A stretch of DNA of 64,000 nt from Uloborus plumipes. Its lineage: Eukaryota; Arthropoda; Arachnida; Araneae; Uloboridae. Each line of letters starts with the position of its first letter. Position 1 is the first letter of the stretch. The position numbers were made by a program, and so were the translations under genes. A model generated the notes under the pieces. That model was not told the origin of the DNA, did not search any database, and was given only the letters and a program-made list of their open reading frames with translations. Where the stretch lies: positions 62,001 through 126,000 of the forward strand of contig JAXGGA010002034.1 in assembly GCA_038373865.1 (NCBI GenBank). Reading direction: 5' to 3'. Positions 1-9,552 of the stretch are shown piece after piece.

Positions 1-30
1 GATCATCCGTGTTTCACTTGAATTCCTGCC
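1..30. mobile_element. Right end of a Harbinger-like MITE, cut by window edge
   Basis: The first 30 bases end in TGTTTCACTTGAATTCCTGCC, the terminal inverted repeat of the MITE family seen complete at 47-236, 369-670 and 8309-8576. The rest of this copy lies outside the window, so its length and target duplication cannot be read. Confidence 0.55.
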
Positions 31-46
31 GTAGTCTGCACTTTTA

Positions 47-236
47 GGGCGGAATTCAAATGAAACACCATTGTAATCGCTTCGAAGGCGATCGCAAATT
101 GCAATCGCTACTGGAAGTCCAATTACGATAGAATAGCATCTCGTAGCGATTGTAACGTTTCACTTGAATCCAAATTTGGGAATTTGCGATTGCATTGGTG
201 AGCTGCGATCGTCCGTGTTTCACTTGAATCCCGGCC
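47..236. mobile_element. Harbinger-like MITE, divergent 190-bp copy
   Basis: The left end GGGCGGAATTCAAATGAAAC and right end GTTTCACTTGAATCCCGGCC are imperfect inverted repeats of one another. Both sides are flanked by TTA (44-46 and 237-239), the 3-bp duplication typical of PIF/Harbinger elements. The interior carries GCGATCGC-like palindromes and an extra internal copy of the terminal motif near 160-176, so the copy is rearranged. It has no coding capacity and would need a Harbinger transposase in trans. Confidence 0.65.
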
Positions 237-368
237 TTAGAGGTCATTGACTCAGGGATGTTAAAAAAAAACCGCCTCCACCATACGCAACTTTTGACCC
301 GCACATTTTTTGGAGCACGTGCAACCTGCAATTTCTTTGTAAATGTTGTCTTTGAACACGCGGTTTTA

Positions 369-670
369 GGCAGGGATTCAAGTGAAACAGCACTGCGATC
401 GCTTCGAATTGCAATCGCTACTGGAAGTGAATTACATTATCATCAACTTAACTTGGCATGACGTCACTACGGGTGGAGCCAATAAGAGCTCACAAGCACT
501 CAGCGATCTCCTCTTATTCGCCAAGTAGACTGTGACGTTTTATCTAGCTCGTTTTTCATAGGCAAACGTCACGCTGACGTCACGATGTTTTTATCAAGAA
601 ACGTTCTAATGTAATTCATTTCCAGTAGCGATTGTAATTTGCGATGGCCTGTTTCACTTGAATCCCTGCC
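369..670. mobile_element. Harbinger-like MITE, best-preserved copy (302 bp)
   Basis: Perfect 22-bp terminal inverted repeats begin GGCAGGGATTCAAGTGAAAC and end in the reverse complement. The flanking duplication is TTA (366-368 and 671-673). Internally there are two TGACGTCA palindromes (459-466, 575-582) and subterminal inverted segments (CCAATAAGAG near 480, CTCTTATTCG near 512). It has no ORF. The 3-bp TWA duplication and GG-starting ends fit PIF/Harbinger; the family name is inferred, the ends are seen. Confidence 0.75.
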
Positions 671-673
671 TTA

Positions 674-1290
674 GACGGTTTCCGTCTCTGATGACGTTAG
701 GAGTAAGAAAGGTATGGCGGAACTTGCACGAACTGTTTTAGAAATTGAAATCATAAAAACCGAGATCAGAGACATTTGTAGGCATTAAGGTAAGGGGTCC
801 CCGATCCACTTTTATCCACGGGGATTGAAAAATCAATCCCCCTCCTCAGCAATTCTTCGAAATTGAAGCTCCAAAGATGCAACTATAGACAAACTTTGAT
901 CAGGGCTGCGGACATCGTATTTACGTTGCACTTAAAGTGGGATATCCGTATAAAGCATAATGAAAACGCAAGTAAATAAAAAATATTTGCGGCAAAAGAG
1001 CAATGTGTAAAAATAAAGTCTGGTGACTTTAACAAGAAAAGGATTAGTTTTGTACGGAGTTAAATGACAAAAATGGCACTTGTCTTTTGCTCCGGAGAAA
1101 ATGGACTTTTTGAGAGGTCACAATGACCTCCCGTGACCTTCAATTGTGAAACCCCTACTTGCTCCCCACCTTACCCTTAACGTGAGTCTTGGCTACGACC
1201 ATGAATAAAAATGAAACTTTTATGAATGGACTTCATGTTTTAACCTTGTTTAGTTTTTCCCTCTTCACATATGGGTAAAAAAAAAAATAA
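674..1290. other. Non-coding stretch with decayed repeat units
   Basis: No gene is recognisable. Parts (about 720-900) contain phrases such as GAAATTGAAGCTCCAAA and GACGTTAGGAG that recur in the degenerate repeat array inside 42490-44972 and again at 7740-8100. This is probably an old relic of the same repeat. Confidence 0.4.
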
Positions 1291-1536
1291 TCTCTACTAA
1301 TAATAAAGCTGAAAGTTTGTCTCTCTGTCTTTCCTTCTGTCTTTCCTTCTGTCTGTCTGTCTGTTACGCGCGTAGCGCCAAAACCGTTCGGTCGATTTTC
1401 ATGCCACTTCTCTTCTCTACTAATAATAAAGCTGAAAGTTTGTCTCTCTGTCTTTCCTTCTGTCTTTCCTTCTGTCTGTCTGTCTGTTACGCGCGTAGCG
1501 CCAAAACCGTTCGGTCGATTTTCATGCCACTTGGTA
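1291..1536 (+). repeat. Tandem duplication of Helitron 5' end (2 x 123 bp)
   Basis: The units at 1291-1413 and 1414-1536 are nearly identical. Each starts with TCTCTACTAATAATAAAGC or close to it and contains a CTTTCCTTCTGT/CTGT pyrimidine run and GCGCGTAGCGCCAAAACCG. The apparent ORF across this region is a low-complexity artefact. Confidence 0.8.
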
Positions 1537-1914
1537 CAAAATTAGTTTGTAGCATGTAGTTTTGCACCTCGAAGCGATTTTTCGAAAATTCCATTTCGTT
1601 CTTTTTCTATTCGAATTCTTAGCGGAAATTCGATAAAATAGGGAAGAAATATTTTATACACATTTTCAAGTCTTATGTCATTCGAAAGCTTGAAATTTTC
1701 TGCACAAAATGAAGTTTTTTCGAAGTTTCTACGATCATCAGGAGAGCTGTAACAATTGTTTTTAGAATCCCGGAATTCAAGGCTTACCTTCAGTAAAGCA
1801 AGCCAAACGATTCTAAAATGGTTAATGAAATGAATTATTTTATCAACGGAAATCAACTTTTCATGCTGTTACTATGGTTACGTGTTCATACTTATTTTTG
1901 TTTCGTTCTTTTTC

Positions 1915-2000
1915 CAGGGTTGCCAGAAGTAGTATTTTTGATACTACGGTAGTATTTTTTCGGCCCAAATAAGGAGCGTAGTATTTTTCTGGCCACCCTG
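1915..2000. mobile_element. 86-bp mini inverted-repeat element nested in Helitron
   Basis: It starts CAGGGTTGCCAGAA and ends TTCTGGCCACCCTG, a 14-bp inverted repeat with one mismatch. The middle contains three GTAGTATTTTT repeats. The ends look hAT-like, but the flanks (..TTTTTC / TTTCCA..) give no convincing 8-bp duplication. Confidence 0.5.
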
Positions 2001-3088
2001 TTTCCAATATACTAATGACTTAATTAAAAGATTTGGCGGATTTTTTTTCCATTTTTATAGATTTCGCATTTCAGCAATATTGATTTTGGCAACGTTTAGA
2101 AACAGTAGTAGGAGCGTCTATCGCCCATTTAGCGAGAAAGGGGTACCCAAAGCACAAAGATTAACCAAATATCGTATAAATTGTGACATTGCAACGTTCT
2201 TTTTAAAGTGTTTCATTTCGGAAAATGTATTGTTTTGTTTTTAAAGCTGGGAAAGGAAACTTTCTTCTTCTTTCAAATTTTGGTAAGATTTCTGTTGGTT
2301 TCTGTGAGCAACAAAATTGTTCTTATTTTCTCTTTTGGCTTATTTTTGTGCATCTCCAGTTGGGGTTTCATTTGAATGTCACAAGGGGATGCTTTACCCC
2401 TTTTTTGGAGTTAATCAGTGTTAATTTCAATGCAGATGAATTGGCGCGACCACTTGGCGATATATCGCCAAGCCTTTGGTCGCGAAGTATTTGTCGCCAA
2501 TTTGGCGACATATCGCCAAGTTGGCGATTTTTTTTTTTTATTTGGACTCAATTTGGCGCTATTAGCGATATTTTGCCAATTTGGCGACAAATTTGCGATT
2601 TTTTTAAAAACTTTTTTTGGGGGGGGTTCAATTTGGCGCTATTGGTGATATTTTGCGAAAAATTCACTGAATGATGTTAAAATCGGCGATATTTTGGAGA
2701 TTAATCATTGTAAAACATTTTTTTGCATTGTTTCGTGGCAAACTAGGGATATAAATGTTTGAATTGTTATCTTACTCCCTCCAAGCACTATTTTAGCACT
2801 TAAGGCATCTACTAAGAAATGTACACGTAAAAGGAAGAAGTGTAGGGCCCATACCAAATTTTTATATCATACTTTGAAGGAATTGTAGTTGAATTATAAC
2901 TAAAATAGAGTATTTTTCTGCTATATTAATTATTTTACAAATGAACTTTTAATTTTATACCACGGGCAAAGCCGTGCGGGTACCGCTAGTAATAATAATA
3001 AAAGCAGAAGTCGGAGTCGGAAGTTTTAAAAGCCCGGAGTCGGAGTTGACCATTTTTCCTCCGACTCCGCAAGCCCTGACTTTGATAC

Positions 3089-3698
3089 TGTTACAAATCT
3101 TGTAAATAGTTGTTGTTTTTCCTGCCTTGCATCATTTTCATTAGTTTTGGTTTTATCTGACGTCATGTTGCAAAAGTATCTGAAGATATCACCTTTATCA
3201 CTAGTATACCGGCCCTGTAACACTTTGTAGTTTTTACACTTGCCCTAACTTTAATAAGCGTGAAGACCATTTCGCGTGGTTTTTTTTCTTATCGCTAGAA
3301 TTTGTGAATGGATTACGTAATGTTAGGAATGAAACAAAATATTCCAGGTTTTTCTCGAATATTGTGGACATTTCTTTCCGTGTATAAATAGCTGGCCTTG
3401 AACACAAGTCAGTTAGTTCTTTTCAGATGTTGATTTCTGAGAGTGCTCGTTTTTATTCGCTTTGGGCGAATGTTGTTTTTGCTTTTGTAATTTCTTAATT
3501 ACTGTTCACGTTAGATACGTGGTGCTGAATTACTGTTGAGAGTACAGTGTAGTGTTTGCTGCCTAATTGCTGATGTTTAGCAATTGTTTTCTGCTCTTAT
3601 TGTAAATAGTGTACATACTTGTAAATAAATTTATAGTTACTTCCTCAAGATTGGAATGCTCATTTGAAGAAAGTTGAAGGTGCTACGGACTCGTTACA
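3089..3698 (+). repeat. 5' LTR (610 bp)
   Basis: It begins TGTTACAAATC and ends CTCGTTACA (TGT...ACA ends). Likely U3 signals are a TGACGTCA (CRE-like) site at 3158-3165 and TATAAATA at 3383-3390; AATAAA at 3624-3629 is the probable polyadenylation signal. It is the same length as 7027-7636 and I saw no difference between them. Confidence 0.9.
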
Positions 3699-3702
3699 AT
3701 TT

Positions 3703-3720
3703 TGGCGCCCAACGTGGGGC
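3703..3720 (+). promoter_or_regulatory. Primer binding site, tRNA-Lys type
   Basis: TGGCGCCCAACGTGGGGC lies 4 nt after the 5' LTR. It is complementary to the 3' 18 nt, including CCA, of animal tRNA-Lys (CUU) as I know it from fly. It would prime minus-strand DNA synthesis. Confidence 0.8.
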
Positions 3721-3795
3721 ATCTTCAAGGACTTTCTTGGAACTTTCTGTGAACTTGGACTTTTCTTCCTGAGGACTTTTTGACTTCAGAATTTT

Positions 3796-5434
3796 ATGGT
3801 GATTACTCGAGCAATGGAGGAACAACTAAAAAAACTCCTTGATGCGATCAACGCTGTTAAAAGTGACATGACTGCGAATCAAGAACAATTAAAAAAATGA
3901 TTTAACCGCTAGCATAACTTCAAGTCAAGAAGAAATCAAGAATGATATGGCGATTATGGCTACTAATCAAGAACAATTAAAAAATGATCTGGTTACTAAT
4001 CAAGAACAATTAAAGAGTGATTTAACCGCTAGCATAACTTCAAGTCAAGAAGAAATTAAGAGCGATCTAACGTCAATGAAAAGTTTGGTGGAAACTAAAT
4101 TTATCAACATGGAAAATAAAGTGGAGGCTCTAGAAGATCGAATCACCACAGTAGAAAACCATGTGGAAAAGAAAATTAAAGAACTTGAATCAAAGTTATC
4201 AGGATCCTGCAACAACTCAGACAGCGTTGAGAATCGAATCACCACAGTAGAAAACCATGTGGAAAAGAAAATTAAAGAACTTGAATCAAAGTTATCAGCA
4301 TCCTGCAACAACTCAAGTGACTGTGTAGCTGCAGCTGGAACTTCTCGTTCATCCATTAAACTGGCCACATTTGACGGGAAAACCTCGTGGAATATTTACA
4401 AGAAGCAGTTCCTCATCGTTGCAGAAGCAAACTCTTGGGACTCTTCCACGAAAGCCTGTCAACTTGCAGCCTCGCTGAGAGGGGATGCAGCTGAAATACT
4501 ACAGACCTTCCCAGAGGACAAGCTCTGTGACTTCGAAGCCTTATCATCGGCCTTGGAGCTTCGCTTTGGCGAAGTATGCCAAAAAGAATTCAGCCGACTC
4601 CAGCTGAAATCCCGACTCCAGAGGGATGGAGAGACTTTGCAAGTGTTTGCAGCAGACGTTGAGAGGCTTCCCCATCTCGCCTTCTCGGACTGTCCTTCGG
4701 GTGTTCGCGATAGCCTGGCCCTGAACTATTTCATAGATGGAGTGCGAAATCCAGAAATTCAGACGGCTCTCCGGATGGCGGACATTAAAGATCTTAAATC
4801 CGGTCTGGTCTACGCAATGAAGTTCGAGGCTGCACAGCAAATATCCCGCAAGGATCGCCATTCTATCAGGGGCTTGGAAGTGAGTGCCCAGGGTTCGAAC
4901 TCAACTCGTCTCTCGGACATTGAGCGACAAATCAAAGAAATGTCGGGGACACTGAAGAAGATTGCGGCTCGCAAAGACCAAGGTAGACAAACACTGAAGT
5001 GCTGGAAATGTGGCGGTGAGGGCCACGTACGAAGGAATTGCGAAGCTCGCCAAGAAAAGAAGACGTCTCCCAAAGTTTTCCAGATTTCCCCAAGAAGTGG
5101 CGGCTGCAACGGACTCTTCATTTACGCTTATGTGAATGGGTTTCCCTGCGAAATGATTGTGGACACAGGAGCCAACGTTACCATTATTAAGACTGATGTG
5201 GCTCGTCAATTTGGACTCAAGATCTTATGGACGCCGCCCTGCGTTACTCTTCAAACTGTGACAGGTGACAAAATCGAGATTGAAGGAAAAGTGAACTTAG
5301 AAATAATGTTCGGAAGCGCCACTTACCATCACACGGCATTCGTCGCTGACATTACAGATCCCTTCATTCTCGGACTGGACATTTTGAGAAAATTTGATTT
5401 TTCTATCAACTTTAAAAATAATGAGCAATGCTGA
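3796..5434 (+). pseudogene. gag-protease of the Gypsy element, frameshifted
   Basis: The frame from 3947 gives 495 codons. In order: an N-terminal coiled-coil region built of repeats (about residues 1-125), a Gypsy-type capsid (about 135-290), one CCHC zinc knuckle (CWKCGGEGHVRRNC, from C352), and an aspartic protease with DTGA (D406) and a later ILGLD. The natural start is probably the ATG at 3796, but that frame stops at 3898-3900 after a run of seven A; the parallel repeat downstream has six, so a one-base insertion explains the break. After the stop at 5434, PR-RT linker codons (IPPRSEILIPGS) continue in the +1 frame until the palindrome begins near 5527. Nothing of reverse transcriptase is left. 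Translation might still start at 3947. Confidence 0.85.
3899..4330 (+). repeat. In-frame internal repeats in gag coiled coil
   Basis: There are two nested periodicities. A 120-nt period runs from 3901 to 4021 (GATTTAACCGCTAGCATAAC repeats). A 96-nt (32-codon) period runs from 4141 to 4237 (RITTVENHVEKKIKELESKL twice). The second is a multiple of three and keeps the frame. Confidence 0.85.
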
Positions 5435-5789
5435 AAATAATTTAAAATCCGCTCATCAAATAATATCCCAAACAGATTTATTGATTCCCCCAAGATCAGA
5501 AATACTAATACCTGGCTCCATCAAGGAAAACAACAACTATTTACAAGATTTGTAACATTGCCCCCTTCCCAAGGACTGCACGTCCCGGGCAGTACAATCC
5601 CCAGAAAGGAAGCAAGGGAAAACTTACAGATACACACATTACATGATGACCAATCATAAACATGATAAACAATAACAATGAGAACATGAAAGAAATAATA
5701 ACATTGATAAAGTAATATTACAAACAATTAAAGGCAAAAGTTATTTACAAAATTTACAAACAAATTACCATGGTAGCTTTAGATTTATT

Positions 5790-6273
5790 TTACGAACTAT
5801 GGCCATAGTATGGGGCTAGCCGATCATAATGTACAACCCTAGGTTTTGAATGTGATGACTTCTGGATCCTCACTACGACGTCGTTCAGCCGGTGAAGGAC
5901 TGTGTAGGGTCCATCCCAATGCGACTGCAATTTGGGTGACAGACCTTTACGTCGGATGGGATTCCATAGCCACACCTTGTCACCTTCTTGAAAGTCATGG
6001 CCAGTGGACATTGTGTCGTATCGGGTCTTCATTTTCTCCGTCGCGATGTTGATTCGCTCTCGTGCGAAGTGATGAACGTCCTCCAACCGGGCCTGGAGAT
6101 CCTGGACGTACTCCTCAGGCGATGAAGGCGCATCTGGAGGGAGACCGAAGACGAGATCACAAGGCAGCCGAAGCTCTCGGCCGAAGAGCATCTGTGATGG
6201 GGAATATCCGGTGGTCTCGTGGACAGCACTGCGGTAGGCCAGCAGGAACAGAGGAAGTTTCTTGTCACAATCC
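5790..6273 (-). pseudogene. Integrase C-terminal remnant (inverted copy)
   Basis: This is the mirror of the direct copy, from CDKKLPLFLLAYRS to the same C-terminal stop. Beyond 6273 the minus frame runs into the spacer and right arm. It is antisense to the element's transcription and would form the second strand of a long hairpin RNA. Confidence 0.85.
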
Positions 6274-6281
6274 TTAATAAT

Positions 6282-6794
6282 CTCTCGCTTATGGTCTCCA
6301 AAAATCAACAGGATTGGGACAAGAAACTTCCTCTGTTCCTGCTGGCCTACCGCAGTGCTGTCCACGAGACCACCGGATATTCCCCATCACAGATGCTCTT
6401 CGGCCGAGAGCTTCGGCTGCCTTGTGATCTCGTCTTCGGTCTCCCTCCAGATGCGCCTTCATCGCCTGAGGAGTACGTCCAGGATCTCCAGGCCCGGTTG
6501 GAGGACGTTCATCACTTCGCACGAGAGCGAATCAACATCGCGACGGAGAAAATGAAGACCCGATACGACACAATGTCCACTGGCCATGACTTTCAAGAAG
6601 GTGACAAGGTGTGGCTATGGAATCCCATCCGACGTAAAGGTCTGTCACCCAAATTGCAGTCGCATTGGGATGGACCCTACACAGTCCTTCACCGGCTGAA
6701 CGACGTCGTAGTGAGGATCCAGAAGTCATCACATTCAAAACCTAGGGTTGTACATTATGATCGGCTAGCCCCATACTATGGCCATAGTTCGTAA
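6282..6794 (+). pseudogene. Integrase C-terminal remnant (direct copy)
   Basis: The genuine integrase sequence starts around SLMVSKNQQDWDKK and runs through LAYRSAVHETTGYSP, MLFGREL and the C-terminal domain WDGPYTVLHRLND, ending at a stop after HYDRLAPYYG. The frame upstream of about 6282 is an antisense read-through of the left palindrome arm, so the 191-codon frame starting at 6219 is chimeric. The zinc-binding and DDE catalytic domains are absent, so it cannot integrate DNA. Confidence 0.85.
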
Positions 6795-7013
6795 AATAAA
6801 TCTAAAGCTACCATGGTAATTTGTTTGTAAATTTTGTAAATAACTTTTGCCTTTAATTGTTTGTAATATTACTTTATCAATGTTATTATTTCTTTCATGT
6901 TCTCATTGTTATTGTTTATCATGTTTATGATTGGTCATCATGTAATGTGTGTATCTGTAAGTTTTCCCTTGCTTCCTTTCTGGGGATTGTACTGCCCGGG
7001 ACGTGCAGTCCTT

Positions 7014-7023
7014 GGGAAGGGGG
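7014..7023 (+). promoter_or_regulatory. Polypurine tract
   Basis: GGGAAGGGGG lies just before the 3' LTR start at 7027. It is the expected plus-strand primer site, and an inverted copy lies in the left palindrome arm. Confidence 0.7.
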
Positions 7024-7026
7024 CAA

Positions 7027-7636
7027 TGTTACAAATCTTGTAAATAGTTGTTGTTTTTCCTGCCTTGCATCATTTTCATTAGTTTTGGTTTTATCTGACG
7101 TCATGTTGCAAAAGTATCTGAAGATATCACCTTTATCACTAGTATACCGGCCCTGTAACACTTTGTAGTTTTTACACTTGCCCTAACTTTAATAAGCGTG
7201 AAGACCATTTCGCGTGGTTTTTTTTCTTATCGCTAGAATTTGTGAATGGATTACGTAATGTTAGGAATGAAACAAAATATTCCAGGTTTTTCTCGAATAT
7301 TGTGGACATTTCTTTCCGTGTATAAATAGCTGGCCTTGAACACAAGTCAGTTAGTTCTTTTCAGATGTTGATTTCTGAGAGTGCTCGTTTTTATTCGCTT
7401 TGGGCGAATGTTGTTTTTGCTTTTGTAATTTCTTAATTACTGTTCACGTTAGATACGTGGTGCTGAATTACTGTTGAGAGTACAGTGTAGTGTTTGCTGC
7501 CTAATTGCTGATGTTTAGCAATTGTTTTCTGCTCTTATTGTAAATAGTGTACATACTTGTAAATAAATTTATAGTTACTTCCTCAAGATTGGAATGCTCA
7601 TTTGAAGAAAGTTGAAGGTGCTACGGACTCGTTACA
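7027..7636 (+). repeat. 3' LTR (610 bp)
   Basis: It has the same TGT...ACA ends, TATAAATA, CRE-like site and AATAAA as the 5' LTR. The flank ATAC (7637-7640) matches the 5' side. Confidence 0.9.
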
Positions 7637-7640
7637 ATAC

Positions 7641-8305
7641 TGTTCCGGGAAAAGGGGCTCTTTCCTAAAAGCATGTCGAAATAGAAATCCTATTTTTCTT
7701 ACGAGAGCAACCTCTTGCTTAGTTTAAAGAGGATTGCGTGCTGAGCGCATCAAAAATTTTCCGAAATTGAAGTCTTACAAACGTGATTGTAAACAATTTG
7801 GTAACGTTTGCGGCTCGCAATTTTATGTCAGGGGAAGAAAGGTACCCGGGGCTCCGAAGCAATTTTTAGAAATTGAAGTGATTATAGTTCGGGTAAGGGA
7901 CGAATCTCAGGATTGTCCCCAATCGATGTTTTCAAGAATAGATTAAAATCTATCCCCCTCCCTCCTCTAAAATTTTTCATTATTGAAATTTCAAAAGTGC
8001 AATGGTAGAAAATTTTTGACAATATCTGCTTGGGTTGGGTGCTGACTTCAAGATTTTAATTTCGGTAGTTACGTAGTTTAAAACTCTGAATTCGAAAAAT
8101 GAAAAATAAAAACGGCGCTCTTTCACCCCTCCCCCGCCCCCAGCGATTAGAATTTTTATTTATTTATTTTAAGGCCGAAGGATGCAGTCAACACCGTGTA
8201 CCGTAAAACATTTTTCTCGGGGATTTTTAGAAAATTCAGTGTAATTGGATTAGTATGGCCCCATGCAGTATCCTTGAAAGTACATTTCAAGGTGTAATCT
8301 GATGT
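7641..8305. other. Non-coding stretch with decayed repeat units
   Basis: No gene. Phrases like TTTTTAGAAATTGAAGTGAT and CATTATTGAAATTTCAAAAGTGC recur at roughly 100-bp spacing, like those at 720-900 and in 42490-44972. The small ORF at 7734-7946 is within these and is not credible. Confidence 0.45.
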
Positions 8306-8308
8306 TAA

Positions 8309-8576
8309 GGAAGGGATTCAAGTGAAACACCATTGCAATCGCTACTGGAAGTGAATTACATTATCATATACTTAACTTGGCACTGACGTCACTACGGGTG
8401 GAGCCAATAAGAACTCACAAGCAATCAGTGATCTCCTGTTATTCGCCAAGTAGGCTGTGACGTTTTATCTAGCTCGTTTTTCATAGGCAAACGTCACGAT
8501 GTTTTTATCAAGAAGCGTTCTAATGTAATTCATTTCCAGTAGCGATTGTAATTTGCGATCGCCTGTTTCACCTGCC
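8309..8576. mobile_element. Harbinger-like MITE copy (268 bp)
   Basis: It is closely related to 369-670, sharing the interior TGACGTCA (8384-8391), GGTGGAGCCAATAAG and TTATCAAGAA segments. The left end is GGAAGGGATTCAAGTGAAAC. The right terminal repeat lost about 8 bp (CTGTTTCACCTGCC). The TAA duplication at 8306-8308 and 8577-8579 supports a PIF/Harbinger origin. Confidence 0.72.
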
Positions 8577-9068
8577 TAAGTTAATCAAATGCTCATATCC
8601 ACATGACACATTGCATGGTTTTGTCAAACAGAAACCGGTTTATGCATTACTAGCAAAAATACCTGGGTCAATAATAATTTATAGAAACAATTTATACTCA
8701 CCTTTGGTTTTTTTTTTTCCTGAACTGAAAGAACTCAAAACACACTATTATGACGATTTTTAAATTTCCACTCAACCGATATCGTTTCTCCGAAACGGTC
8801 ATTTTCTACCGCATTTTATTTCGAAGCACTGGTGTTCTCACATGTATATCATTATGGCTCCTCAATTTAACAGACTACGACTGTTAGATTTACTTCACCT
8901 CCGCAAAAAGAGGAAACAGATTAATAGAAGATATTGGATGCATGATACTCACAAATTTATTTCATTCCCACCTTGTTTACTAAGAACAAAATGCATACAT
9001 CAGAATGAAAATCTAAGCTTTTCTGCAGCAATAAAGATCGTCTGAGCAACAAAAGTGAAACAAAATAT
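8577..9068. other. Non-coding stretch, nothing recognised
   Basis: No conserved reading frame, RNA gene or element end was recognised. The 67-codon frame at 8842 resembles nothing known to me. Confidence 0.4.
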
Positions 9069-9552
9069 TAAGGGCGCGTTCAGAGTACGCGCCCGAGCTT
9101 CCCGGGTTCTTCCTAAAGCGTTCAGAGCTGCCATTTGGAACGCCCGAACTTCCCAAATGCTGTCCAGAGTACACGCCCGAGCTTCCCGGGCTCAAGCACA
9201 TTTAGGAGGCGTTGGCTGGGCAGATAGGTCACGTGTTTGGGCGCTTAGCAAAGGATGATGCTCATTGGCTGAAATTTATTGCTCTTTCGTCTGCTAGGAT
9301 TTACGAAGAGTGACTAAAACAAAATCTTGAAAATACACACACAATGGTCAAAAATACGCACGCTATTTGCTATGATGAATCTGAAATGATATATTTCCTT
9401 GAGAATCGGTCATTGCAGGAACAATCCTGTCAGATAAGCGAGATCGATGAAATTCTTTACTCACTGTTAGGCCTATTTCAGCGTAAATTCCTTCACTTAA
9501 AATGCCATATTTCTCATTAAATTCGATAAGTCATTTCGATGCCACTCTCAAC

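Larger units (their letters stand above)
1291..2989 (+). mobile_element. Non-autonomous Helitron
   Basis: The left end TCTCTACTAATAATAAAGC and right end (hairpin CACGGGCAAAGCCGTG at 2961-2976, then CTAG at 2986-2989) are the two hallmarks of a Helitron. The flanks are A (1290) and T (2990), the expected AT insertion site with no target duplication. No Rep/helicase protein is encoded in the 1.7 kb, so it would depend on an autonomous relative. The 5' end is present twice in tandem. The interior holds an 86-bp CAGGG...CCCTG element and a TTGGCGA-rich segment that is shared, inverted, with 39330-39800. Confidence 0.7.
5527..7057. repeat. Large palindrome: 747-bp inverted arms, 37-bp spacer
   Basis: The left arm 5527-6273 is the near-perfect reverse complement of the right arm 6311-7057, with the centre at 6292. 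Each arm holds the integrase C-terminal coding region, the 3' untranslated region and 31 bp of LTR start. The left arm thus places a piece of LTR (5527-5557) in antisense inside the element. Mirror-image 191-codon frames (5790-6365 minus, 6219-6794 plus) result. The arms look almost free of mismatches, pointing to a recent fold-back or template-switch event during reverse transcription. Confidence 0.9.
3089..7636 (+). mobile_element. Recent but defective Ty3/Gypsy LTR retrotransposon
   Basis: It is 4548 bp, bounded by two 610-bp LTRs that look identical by eye, with ATAC flanking both sides (3085-3088, 7637-7640) as a target duplication. The order is 5' LTR, tRNA-Lys-type primer site, gag-protease reading frame, inverted copy of the integrase C-terminus plus 3' untranslated region, direct copy of the same, polypurine tract, 3' LTR. 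Reverse transcriptase, RNase H and most of integrase are missing. Identical LTRs mean the already defective genome was itself reverse transcribed and inserted recently, so enzymes must have come in trans from an autonomous copy elsewhere. The palindrome arms (5527-6273, 6311-7057) would fold in any full-length transcript. Confidence 0.88.

Noticed and set aside
1317..1559. 80-codon Ser/Cys/Leu-rich frame
   Set aside because: It is the translation of the duplicated CTGT/CTTT-rich Helitron 5' end; low complexity.
2225..2674. 149-codon frame in the Helitron
   Set aside because: It is made of TTGGCGA/TTTTTT repeats, with no domain, and is shared as non-coding repeat at 39330-39800.
6219..6794. 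191-codon frame as an intact integrase
   Set aside because: Its first third is antisense read-through of the palindrome, and the DDE core is missing.
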